Part shown: in pieces, positions 1-6,061 of the stretch
Numbering within the stretch: the stretch's first letter is position 1
Layout of the letters: the number at the start of each line of letters is the position of its first letter
Assembly (NCBI GenBank): GCA_938009335.1
Contig: CALLHT010000043.1
Coordinates: 1-6,276, forward strand
Length of the DNA: 6,276 bases
Direction of reading: 5' to 3'
Source of the DNA: an uncultured Rhizobiaceae group bacterium
GTDB lineage: Bacteria > Pseudomonadota > Alphaproteobacteria > Rhizobiales > Rhizobiaceae
Notes under the pieces: model-generated
The model's input: the letters and a program-made list of their open reading frames with translations, nothing else
The model's database searches: none
Told to the model about the DNA's origin: nothing
Translations under genes and position numbers: made by a program

Positions 1-243
1 GTTTGTACCGCGGCCACCATCCATGCATCCGCATGCATGCCTAACTTCCGGATCATGGAATACATTCCAGTTCCAGAGCGCGAAGATGTATTGATAGAGC
101 CCCTCGTCTTTAAAAACGGAGCCTTTGAATTGCCGACCAAACCCGGCCTTGGGGTTGAGTTGAACAAAGAGATTTTCGATCAATATATCTACAAACCGCG
201 AGACCTTGATCATTTCACACCGGCACGAGAGATTGTATTGTAA
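1..243 (+). CDS. Enolase-superfamily (MR/MLE-like) enzyme, C-terminal fragment
   Basis: The frame is open from base 1 to a TAA at 241-243, so this is the last 80 codons of a gene whose start lies left of the window. The ATG at 37 is internal, not a start. The fragment carries the C-terminal signature of mandelate racemase/muconate lactonizing enzymes: a small-residue/His stretch (TAATIHASACMPNF) followed by an acidic MEY segment, then LPTKPGLGVELN near the end. In this superfamily these elements belong to the last barrel strand and the segment that returns to the N-terminal capping domain. Members abstract a proton alpha to a carboxylate with Mg2+ and act as dehydratases, racemases or cycloisomerases. 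The metal ligands and catalytic Lys/His lie upstream of the window, so the substrate cannot be named. The gene converges with malonyl-CoA decarboxylase, with 12 nt between stops and no clear terminator hairpin. Confidence 0.85.
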   Translation, partial: VCTAATIHASACMPNFRIMEYIPVPEREDVLIEPLVFKNGAFELPTKPGLGVELNKEIFDQYIYKPRDLDHFTPAREIVL

Positions 244-255
244 GTCATGCGACTC

Positions 256-1524
256 TTAATCCTTCGCCAGTGCCAACACGTCCTTTGCCGCATGTACTAA
301 CTTATCGCTGACATAGCTCTCATGGTTGCTCTCGACAGACCCAAGGGCATATCGATAGTTGACCATCATGCCGAGCGACTGTTTCATCCCATTGTCTGAC
401 AAGTCTGCCATCCAGTTGATCTGTTCAAGCGAAGCACCGTTACCCAGGTGAAAGCGCGAAACAGGATCGACAGGAAATCCATTGTCGCGTTTCGCCTGCG
501 TCATATATTGAGCCATCAAAGTCATCAATTGAGGGCGAAACTCTTCCAAATGTTCCGGCATCAAATCTTGCGTATCAATTGCTTCGCTGAGCGTTTCATC
601 AACGTCCTGCTTGCCCAACCAGCGCGCAAACCCCGGAACAGGTGACAAGGTTACGAAGTTCTTGATGTTTGAAAGATCAGCAGATAAATCTTCCGCAACC
701 TGCTTGATAAGGAAGTTGCCGAACGAAACCCCACGCAACCCTTTCTGACAATTTGAGATGGAATAAAAAACGGCTGTATCCGCATCTCCTTCTGACAGTT
801 CCTCACGTTGATCAGCCAAGAGCGATTCAATCGAAGATGGCACGCCCTTGGTCAGCGCGACCTCAACAAAGATCAGAGGTTCTTCCGGCATAACGGGATG
901 AAAGAATGCAAAACACCGGCGGTCACCGGGGTGCAGTCGACGACGCAGATTCTCCCAATCGTTGATAGCATGAACCGCTTCATACTCGATGATCTTTTCA
1001 AGAATGTTGGCAGGCGTGCGCCAATCAATCGGCTTGAGCAGTAAAAACCCGCGATTGAACCACGTGTCAAACAGATGTTCAAAATCTGAGTCAATCACCG
1101 CGTATTCCGGATGCACTTCCAGCATCGGAAAGAGATCTTCGCGCATATGAACGAGCTTTTCTGTTGATCCGGGAACCTGATTAAGCCGCCGGAACAATTC
1201 CTGACGCCGCGGCTCGGAAACATGGGTCAACCGTTCCAATGCAGACCGGCTGCGCGAGGCTGCATACCCTTGCGCGGCATCAATCACATCTTCCACATCA
1301 AGATCATAATCGCTAGCCAACGCACTGAAGAACGCACCTTTTTTTTCATTGGAAAGCATTTCATATTTCGCAAGGACAGCAGAAGCGACCTTTGTGCCGG
1401 ACACTTCACCCTGCTCAGACATCAGAGCAGTGCAAAGTTCCGAAATATCGCGTTTGTCTTTCTCGGATTGAAAGATCCGCCGCTGATCAAGAAGCCTTGA
1501 AAAAACATCCTGAAGAAATGACAT
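256..1524 (-). CDS. Malonyl-CoA decarboxylase
   Basis: This 422-residue protein should decarboxylate malonyl-CoA to acetyl-CoA and CO2, probably in the cytosol. Its length suits bacterial members, which lack the mitochondrial leader and peroxisomal tail of the human enzyme. The N-terminal 140 or so residues look like the helical oligomerisation domain. The rest is the GNAT-like catalytic domain, with HPGDRRCFAFFHP (198-210), FYSISNCQKGLRGVSFGNFL (253-272), LSPVPGFARWL (293-303), and FHLGNGA followed by INWMADLS (358-376). By my recalled alignment with human MLYCD, Ser294 and His359 match the proposed catalytic Ser329 and His423. The start ATG has an AGGA 7 nt upstream. The gene lies 78 nt downstream of the MttB-like gene on the same strand, so cotranscription is likely. 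Its product supplies acetyl-CoA or clears malonyl-CoA from malonate or malonate-semialdehyde metabolism, and the window does not show which. Confidence 0.96.
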   Translation of the reverse strand: MSFLQDVFSRLLDQRRIFQSEKDKRDISELCTALMSEQGEVSGTKVASAVLAKYEMLSNEKKGAFFSALASDYDLDVEDVIDAAQGYAASRSRSALERLTHVSEPRRQELFRRLNQVPGSTEKLVHMREDLFPMLEVHPEYAVIDSDFEHLFDTWFNRGFLLLKPIDWRTPANILEKIIEYEAVHAINDWENLRRRLHPGDRRCFAFFHPVMPEEPLIFVEVALTKGVPSSIESLLADQREELSEGDADTAVFYSISNCQKGLRGVSFGNFLIKQVAEDLSADLSNIKNFVTLSPVPGFARWLGKQDVDETLSEAIDTQDLMPEHLEEFRPQLMTLMAQYMTQAKRDNGFPVDPVSRFHLGNGASLEQINWMADLSDNGMKQSLGMMVNYRYALGSVESNHESYVSDKLVHAAKDVLALAKD

Positions 1525-1602
1525 TTGTTATTCCTGTTCCACTCACGATTATCCACACCATGCAAGATTCAGACAGTCAGGGGAACAGAAATCAGCAGCC
1601 CA

Positions 1603-3144
1603 TTATTGCAGGTGTATTTTGAACTTTTTCCTGATTTCAGCATCCGCTGCCGGATCGATAATCACATCTTTCGGCGCATCAAGGATTGCACGCTTGCGTT
1701 CAATTGCTTTCTTGATCAAATTCGGCTTGCCAATCTCAGCCCATTCTTTGGGTGAAGTACGATCTGCAAGTTCAGGATAGATATATTCCGTCTGCATAAT
1801 GGAAAGCGTTTGCTCATGCCCCAAATAATGCCCCGGTCCACCAAGACAAACGGACTTCATGGCTTCCAGAGAAACACTGTCTTCTGTGACCTCAATACCC
1901 TTGATGCAGCGCTGGACCTGGCCCAAAAGGTCGTCACCCAAGACGAGAGACTCAAGCGAAAATCCTAGAAGCGAAGCATGCATACCCACGCTTTCATACA
2001 CCATGTTCAAGCCGCTTAAACCGACGGAAAGATTAGAGATTGCTTGCTCCCAGCCTGCCTGCATATCCGGCATTTTAGCATCTGCTATGCCCGCCGCAGC
2101 ACCACCGGGAAGATCATAGAAATGATGCATCTGCGCGCAGCCAGCAGAAAGCAAAGCCTGCTCGCCAGACCCACCAGACATCGCACCCGTTCGAAGATCC
2201 GAAACAAACGGCCAAGTGCCAAAAATTGCCGGATGCCCCGGTTTGATCGCGTTTACATAAACCAGCCCCGCAAGACATTCCGCAACCGCCTGCACAATTG
2301 CAGTTGCTAACGGTGCGGGTGCTGTTGCGCCCGCCTGACCGGCAGACAGAAGAAGCACCGGCATGCCGCCACGAATACACGCTTCCATCACTTCGCAGGA
2401 TTCCGTTGCAAACTTCATCGGCGGCACGACGAAACAGTTGGAGTTTGAAACAAACGGTCGTTCCCGCCACTTGTCTTCGCCGCCGGCAATCATGTGCAAT
2501 AGTTCAAAGGCACCAGGCACAAAGGAGGGCTCAGTAAAGCTGGTGCCAATATGTTTACGCGTACCGGCACACGAAGCGTAAATCGTGTTGAGATCCATCT
2601 CGTAATTGTCGGTAATATCGCGAGCCACCATTGTTCGCTGAAAGAAGTGTACGTTGTCGAGCTTTTCTACGATACGCGCTGAATCGTGAAGGTCCTGAAG
2701 GTAGGATTCGCGATAATCATTATTTTCAATATCAACGATATGAACCGCCGCACCTGCCGTGCCATAGTGAACCCGGCTTCCGGAAAGCAGAAGATCGTGT
2801 TTGGGATCACGGGCATGCAGGGTAATATCCCGTGCCGCAACCGCCAACATGTCTTCGACCAGCGCTCTTGGAAACCGAATGCGACCATCATCGCCCAGAA
2901 TTGCGCCTGCCTCAGTCAGAATTTTGATGCCGGATTCCGGTGCTTCACTGATGCCAATCGTCTCAAGCGCATCAAGGGCTGCTTCGTGAATGCGTTTCAC
3001 CGATGCATCCGTTAAAGGCTTATAATTACCGCCAACAAGGCCAGCGTGAACAGGACGCAGTTCTTCAGCGAGTTTTTCAGAACGCAAAGCAACCCGCGCA
3101 CTGCGTCCACCTGAACGTCTTCCTCTAGTCGGTGCATCACTCAT
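1603..3144 (-). CDS. MttB-family (trimethylamine methyltransferase-like) protein without pyrrolysine
   Basis: This 513-residue protein belongs to the trimethylamine methyltransferase (COG5598) superfamily. The N-terminus is Arg-rich and probably disordered (first 20 or so residues). NYKPLTDASVKRIHEAALD-type sequence leads into a TIM-barrel body with the family's SDLRTGAMSGGSGEQALL (about 315-332), ADAKMPDMQAGWEQA (about 354-368) and GGPGHYLGHEQTL (about 435-447). Methanogen MttB needs an in-frame amber codon read as pyrrolysine. This frame has none, so it falls with the non-Pyl members, of which MtgB, MtpB and MtcB demethylate quaternary amines (glycine betaine, proline betaine, carnitine) onto a corrinoid protein. 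No corrinoid protein or methyl-corrinoid:THF methyltransferase gene is in the window. I chose the ATG at 3144, not the upstream ATG at 3165, because GGGAGG lies 8 nt before 3144 and inside the longer reading. Substrate unknown. Confidence 0.92.
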   Translation of the reverse strand: MSDAPTRGRRSGGRSARVALRSEKLAEELRPVHAGLVGGNYKPLTDASVKRIHEAALDALETIGISEAPESGIKILTEAGAILGDDGRIRFPRALVEDMLAVAARDITLHARDPKHDLLLSGSRVHYGTAGAAVHIVDIENNDYRESYLQDLHDSARIVEKLDNVHFFQRTMVARDITDNYEMDLNTIYASCAGTRKHIGTSFTEPSFVPGAFELLHMIAGGEDKWRERPFVSNSNCFVVPPMKFATESCEVMEACIRGGMPVLLLSAGQAGATAPAPLATAIVQAVAECLAGLVYVNAIKPGHPAIFGTWPFVSDLRTGAMSGGSGEQALLSAGCAQMHHFYDLPGGAAAGIADAKMPDMQAGWEQAISNLSVGLSGLNMVYESVGMHASLLGFSLESLVLGDDLLGQVQRCIKGIEVTEDSVSLEAMKSVCLGGPGHYLGHEQTLSIMQTEYIYPELADRTSPKEWAEIGKPNLIKKAIERKRAILDAPKDVIIDPAADAEIRKKFKIHLQ

Positions 3145-3152
3145 GATCAAAG

Positions 3153-3158
3153 CCTCCC
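3153..3158 (-). promoter_or_regulatory. Shine-Dalgarno site of the MttB-like gene
   Basis: The minus strand reads GGGAGG, then 8 nt, then ATG at 3144. This is a near-ideal ribosome binding site and rules against the ATG at 3165, which would place the site inside the coding sequence. A TATCAT hexamer (5 of 6 to the -10 consensus) sits on the minus strand at 3164-3169 with no good -35 partner. If used, transcription would start close to or downstream of the 3165 ATG, again favouring 3144. Confidence 0.8.
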
Positions 3159-3276
3159 AAATCATGATATTTTTCGATCATTCTCACGAAATCCTGACTT
3201 TGAAAAGCGTAAAAAACGACAGTCAATGACCATTTCAAGATTGCCAGCCTCGGGTAAAGCTTGTTAGCCTGCTTCT

Positions 3277-4284
3277 ATGACCCAAAATCCTGCCTCCATG
3301 ATTGATCCATTTGGCCGTATGGTCGAGTACTTACGCGTTTCTGTAACAGACCGTTGTGACTTCCGCTGCGTCTATTGCATGGCGGAAGATATGACCTTTT
3401 TGCCCAAGAAAGAGCTACTCACGCTCGAGGAACTGGAACGCCTTTGCACTGTGTTCGTTCAGAAAGGCGTCCGTAAACTTCGCCTCACAGGTGGAGAGCC
3501 ACTCGTGCGGCGCGGCGTGATGCAGCTGATCGAAAACCTAGGCAAACTGCTGGATGGCGGTGGCTTGGATGAACTCACCCTAACCACCAACGGCTCGCAA
3601 CTGGCAAAATACGCGGATCAATTGGTGGGCGCGGGTGTCAAACGCATCAATGTTTCCATCGACACGCTGGACGAAGACAAATTCGCAAAGATCACCCGTT
3701 GGGGTCGACTGCCGCAAGTCATGACCGGGTTGGAAGCGGCAAAAAAGGCCGGGCTACAAGTCAAGATCAATGCCGTTGCGCTTAAAGAGGTAAACGAACA
3801 TGAAATCGAAACCATGCTCAAATGGGCGCATGGCGAAGGGTTCGACTTCACCCTGATCGAAACCATGCCATTGGGCGAGATCGACGAAGACCGGACGGAT
3901 CAATATCTGCCGCTTTCAACGGTGCGCGAGCGTCTTGAGGCGAACTATTCTCTTGCTGACATTCCGTATAAAACCGGCGGTCCGGCTCGTTATGTGAAAG
4001 TGAAAGAAACCGGCGGCCGCCTCGGTTTCATCACCCCAATGACGCATAATTTCTGCGAAAGCTGCAACCGCGTTCGCCTCACCTGCACGGGCACGCTGTA
4101 CATGTGTCTGGGTCAGGATGATGCCGCAGACCTGCGTGGACCCTTGCGGGAATCTGAAGGCAATGAGCTTGTTGCTCAAGCAATTGATGAAGCAATCCTG
4201 CGCAAGCCCAAGGGTCATGACTTCATCATTGGCCGCAACTCCGCCCCTTCTGTCTCACGCCACATGAGCACGACGGGCGGATAG
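3277..4284 (+). CDS. moaA: GTP 3',8-cyclase MoaA (molybdenum cofactor synthesis)
   Basis: This 335-residue radical-SAM enzyme rearranges GTP to 3',8-cyclo-7,8-dihydro-GTP, the first committed step to molybdopterin (MoaC then makes cyclic pyranopterin monophosphate). The SAM-binding cluster motif CX3CX2C is C27, C31, C34. The GGEP motif is at 72-75. The second, substrate-binding cluster is CX2CX13C at C260, C263, C277, with the conserved Arg pair in NRVRLT (264-269). The protein ends in the family's double glycine (334-335), needed in MoaA for activity. All expected catalytic elements are present. A TAG at 3265-3267 in the same frame limits the start to ATG 3277 or ATG 3298 (MIDPFGRMVEYLRVS, also a common alphaproteobacterial MoaA start). 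Neither has a clear Shine-Dalgarno. No other moa, mob or mog gene is nearby. Divergent from the MttB-like gene across 132 bp. Confidence 0.97.
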   Translation: MTQNPASMIDPFGRMVEYLRVSVTDRCDFRCVYCMAEDMTFLPKKELLTLEELERLCTVFVQKGVRKLRLTGGEPLVRRGVMQLIENLGKLLDGGGLDELTLTTNGSQLAKYADQLVGAGVKRINVSIDTLDEDKFAKITRWGRLPQVMTGLEAAKKAGLQVKINAVALKEVNEHEIETMLKWAHGEGFDFTLIETMPLGEIDEDRTDQYLPLSTVRERLEANYSLADIPYKTGGPARYVKVKETGGRLGFITPMTHNFCESCNRVRLTCTGTLYMCLGQDDAADLRGPLRESEGNELVAQAIDEAILRKPKGHDFIIGRNSAPSVSRHMSTTGG

Positions 4285-4674
4285 TCAATCCGAATACTCC
4301 AAAATCGGAAGACCCGCAGCTTGCCAGGCTTGCAAACCACCCGTCACGAGCGTGAGGTTTTGCACACCACCCTGCTCCAGCAATCCGATCGCTTTTGCTG
4401 CGCGCTTACCGGACAAACAGCTGATTAACACGGGCTGATCGCCACGGCTCTCCGCAATGGCTGCAACCTTCGATACAAGTGCCGGGTCAGACAAAGCAAC
4501 CGGATACGCATTGACTGGCAGCCCAGCGGACCGCCACTCAGATACTTCGCGCACATCCACAAGCAAAGCTTGCCCTTTTGAAGCAAGCGCATGAGAATGA
4601 TGAACATCCATTTCCTGCAGCCGGGGTTCATTGAACGCCCCGAACCCAAATACGCGAAGTAACAGCTTGAACAT
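4285..4674 (-). CDS. Single-domain rhodanese-like sulfurtransferase
   Basis: This 129-residue protein is one rhodanese domain, expected to carry sulfane sulfur as a cysteine persulfide and pass it to thiol acceptors. VDVREVSEW (39-47) is the usual early strand motif. The active-site loop is CLSGKR, with catalytic Cys86 and the Arg91 end of a six-residue loop typical of thiosulfate-type rhodaneses. TGGLQAW (111-117) is the conserved late motif. The first 12 residues (MFKLLLRVFGFG) are hydrophobic and basic, perhaps a weak membrane-contact helix rather than a signal peptide. Its ATG follows the DUF2892 stop after one nucleotide and has no Shine-Dalgarno of its own, so translation probably depends on termination-reinitiation. 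Its stop abuts the moaA stop on the other strand. With DUF2892 it recreates the domain set of E. coli YgaP as two polypeptides. In vivo donor unknown. Confidence 0.93.
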   Translation of the reverse strand: MFKLLLRVFGFGAFNEPRLQEMDVHHSHALASKGQALLVDVREVSEWRSAGLPVNAYPVALSDPALVSKVAAIAESRGDQPVLISCLSGKRAAKAIGLLEQGGVQNLTLVTGGLQAWQAAGLPILEYSD

Positions 4675-4675
4675 G

Positions 4676-4888
4676 TTACGAGTTTGCGTTGGTACGGAAC
4701 CCGATGATTTTATAAGCCGGACAGAATTTGATAACGGCTGTTACAACCAAAATTGCGCCAACTGCCAACATCGCAATGGCAGCAGCGCCGCCAATGTTCA
4801 TGTCCATGATGAACGGAAGTGCGAGAAGAAGCGCACCGACAACGAGGCGAATGATACGATCTGCTGATCCAAGATTTGCAAGTTGCAT
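4676..4888 (-). CDS. DUF2892 (YgaP-type) two-helix inner-membrane protein
   Basis: This 70-residue protein begins with the family's short polar lead and DRIIRLVVG (10-18), followed by two hydrophobic spans at about 13-29 and 32-54, separated by a short MDMNIGG turn. It ends with FCPAYKIIGFRT (55-66), where the CPxYxxxG signature places a conserved Cys at the membrane edge. DUF2892 is the membrane part of E. coli YgaP, where it anchors a rhodanese and has been linked to thiocyanate release. Here it is a separate gene directly upstream of the rhodanese, which supports a membrane partner or anchoring role. The start is well supported: AAGGA lies 8 nt before the ATG. Molecular function is otherwise unknown. 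Confidence 0.9.
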   Translation of the reverse strand: MQLANLGSADRIIRLVVGALLLALPFIMDMNIGGAAAIAMLAVGAILVVTAVIKFCPAYKIIGFRTNANS

Positions 4889-4950
4889 GTCTGATTTCCT
4901 TTTTAAACGGGGTATTTGGCGCCACTCTAACCCTATCGGACCATGCCTTC

Positions 4951-4965
4951 CGTGACTTAGTCACG
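4951..4965. promoter_or_regulatory. Perfect 15-bp palindrome, candidate Crp/Fnr-type operator
   Basis: CGTGACT-T-AGTCACG is a perfect 7-1-7 inverted repeat, also readable as CGTGA-N5-TCACG. It spans the stop codon of the Crp/Fnr gene and its centre (4958) is 70 bp from the DUF2892 ATG. The outer half-sites resemble CRP half-sites (TGTGA/TCACA), although CRP normally has N6. On the minus strand a weak -10-like TAGAGT lies at 4924-4929, which would place the palindrome near -41, the usual class II activator position. No T-run follows, so it is not a convincing terminator. Seen: the symmetry and position. Inferred: the operator role. Confidence 0.45.
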
Positions 4966-5568
4966 CAGCGCGGAAATTTCCAAAAGCCTAGCTTTGTTTT
5001 TCAACGTAAATGTGCCGCGCGACGTCTCGAGGATGCCTTCCTTACGCCAAAGTGCGATCTTGCGGCTCACCACTTCGCGCGCGGTCCCCACGTCTCTGGC
5101 AAGTTCGTCCTGAGTGGCATGCGCCTTATCACTGTTCGCAAACCGATCCAGCAGCGCGGAGGCAAGCCGCGTTTCAATCGGCTCTGTCAAAACCGCGTCA
5201 ATTTTCGCCATCATACGCGAAAGCCGCTCGGCAAATGCCTGAAATACAAATTTTCGAAACTCCGGCGATGTGTTCAATTTCTGATCAAATTCAGCGGGTG
5301 AATAGACATACGCACTAACCGGATCAACGACGTTCGCCTCACCACACAAATCATCGCCACTCAGCAAGCAGGAGGTTGTCAGTACACAGGTTTCTCCAGC
5401 ACCAAAGTGATAGAGCGTCACCGGCTTCCCGCTGTTTGAAATCAGATCGACGCGAATTCTCCCCGATTTCAGAACCACAAACATGGAACATGGGTCACCC
5501 GGTTGAAACACCCGTGCACCCGCCGGTAACTCGACCAGTTTAGCATCTGAAAAAAGCGCTTCCGTCAT
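4957..5568 (-). CDS. Crp/Fnr-family transcriptional regulator
   Basis: This 203-residue regulator has a cyclic-nucleotide-binding-type beta-barrel (about 8-110), a long dimerisation helix (about 104-130) and a winged helix-turn-helix (about 132-190) with TQDELARDVGTAREVVSRKI. Its recognition helix has R165, E166, S169 and R170: the Arg, Glu and final Arg match CRP positions contacting GTGA half-sites, and ExxSR is also the FNR pattern. The CRP cAMP-binding Arg-Ser pair is absent; the matching place reads CGEA (75-78), so cAMP is an unlikely ligand. It lacks FNR's N-terminal cysteine cluster but has Cys27, 61, 67 and 75 in the barrel. I chose ATG 5568, since GGGGAG lies 9 nt upstream. The TTG at 5577 directly abuts that site and would be unusable. 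It begins 5 nt after the yjbQ stop (one operon) and precedes DUF2892-rhodanese, its likely targets. Confidence 0.92.
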   Translation of the reverse strand: MTEALFSDAKLVELPAGARVFQPGDPCSMFVVLKSGRIRVDLISNSGKPVTLYHFGAGETCVLTTSCLLSGDDLCGEANVVDPVSAYVYSPAEFDQKLNTSPEFRKFVFQAFAERLSRMMAKIDAVLTEPIETRLASALLDRFANSDKAHATQDELARDVGTAREVVSRKIALWRKEGILETSRGTFTLKNKARLLEISALRD

Positions 5569-5573
5569 CGCGT

Positions 5574-6050
5574 TCAACTCCCCAAATGCAACACAACCTT
5601 GCGGTTGTGCGGTCGGTCGCGGTGTTCAAACAGATAAATCCCCTGCCAGGTTCCCAAGGCCAAGCGCCCTCCTGACACCGGAATGGAAATGCTCGTCTGC
5701 GTCAATGCTGCCTTAATGTGCGCGGGCATATCATCCGGCCCCTCATAGGTATGCGTGATGTAACGCATGGACGGATCGCTCGTCGGTGGCACAAGCCTGC
5801 CAAAGAACTCCTTCAAGTCGGCCTGCACTTCCGGGTCCGCGTTTTCCTGTATGATCAGGGAGCAAGACGTGTGCTGCACAAAGATGGTGCAAAGCCCCGT
5901 TTCAACCGATGCCCCATGCACAAACGCCTGCACCTGATCGGTGAATTCATAAAGCCCTTGGCCATGGGTGGGGAGAGTGAGTTGCTGGTTCATGAGGTCT
6001 ATGTACGGCATTGGCAGAGATGTGAAAACCCAATGGGTGGTTTTGGCCAT
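5574..6050 (-). CDS. yjbQ: YjbQ/UPF0047 family protein (secondary thiamine-phosphate synthase)
   Basis: This belongs to the small UPF0047/YjbQ family, trimeric proteins with a conserved His-rich pocket. E. coli YjbQ has weak thiamine-phosphate synthase activity, but the main role is unresolved. Conserved blocks, numbered from the ATG at 6050 (158 residues), are QHTS (59-62), ENADP (69-73), YEGPDDMPAHIK (102-113) and GTWQGIYLFEHR (133-144), all family hallmarks. The start is uncertain. ATG 5993 gives 139 residues, matching the 138 of E. coli, but has no Shine-Dalgarno. ATG 6050 is the first ATG in frame but also lacks a close one. TTG 6068 has AAGGAG 5 nt upstream and gives 164 residues. A TAA at 6114-6116 closes the frame. 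It is followed after 5 nt by the Crp/Fnr gene, so it leads that operon, and the inverted repeat at 6062-6084 is in its leader. Confidence 0.92.
   Translation of the reverse strand: MAKTTHWVFTSLPMPYIDLMNQQLTLPTHGQGLYEFTDQVQAFVHGASVETGLCTIFVQHTSCSLIIQENADPEVQADLKEFFGRLVPPTSDPSMRYITHTYEGPDDMPAHIKAALTQTSISIPVSGGRLALGTWQGIYLFEHRDRPHNRKVVLHLGS
5578..5583 (-). promoter_or_regulatory. Shine-Dalgarno site of the Crp/Fnr gene
   Basis: The minus strand reads GGGGAG inside the last codons of yjbQ, 9 nt before the ATG at 5568. It decides the start: the longer TTG reading from 5577 would begin with no spacer after the site. Its place inside yjbQ shows that the two genes are translated from one transcript. 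Confidence 0.75.
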
Positions 6051-6061
6051 GGTTGAGTGCT

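Noticed and set aside
31..40. Perfect 10-bp palindrome GCATGCATGC near the left edge
   Set aside because: It lies within the conserved HASACM coding segment of the enolase-superfamily fragment and is explained by codon choice. There is no sign of an operator role.
243..256. Bidirectional terminator between the converging stops
   Set aside because: Only a 4-bp AGTC/GACT pairing is visible and there is no T-run of useful length.
2686..3015. 109-codon plus-strand ORF opposite the MttB-like gene
   Set aside because: Antisense to a full-length conserved protein, with no family resemblance and no ribosome site that I can see.
3163..3165. ATG at 3165 as the start of the MttB-like gene
   Set aside because: The strong GGGAGG site sits 8 nt before the ATG at 3144 and would be inside the coding region if 3165 were used. 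The seven extra residues show no family match.
3145..3276. Molybdenum-cofactor riboswitch before moaA
   Set aside because: The whole divergent spacer is 132 bp, shared with the MttB-like gene, and I see none of the multi-stem structure expected of that riboswitch.
4917..4924. TGGCGCCA palindrome before DUF2892
   Set aside because: Only 8 bp, not extendable by a single pair, and common by chance.
4951..4965. Intrinsic terminator for the Crp/Fnr gene
   Set aside because: The palindrome is only 7-1-7, leaving a 5-bp stem once a loop is allowed, and no T-run follows on the minus strand. An operator reading fits better.
4876..5301. 141-codon plus-strand ORF opposite the Crp/Fnr gene
   Set aside because: It lies almost wholly antisense to a well-supported regulator, has no recognisable domain, and is rich in residues typical of a shadow frame (Arg, Cys, His, Phe).
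5575..5577. TTG at 5577 as the start of the Crp/Fnr gene
   Set aside because: It directly follows GGGGAG with no spacer, while the ATG at 5568 is correctly spaced at 9 nt.
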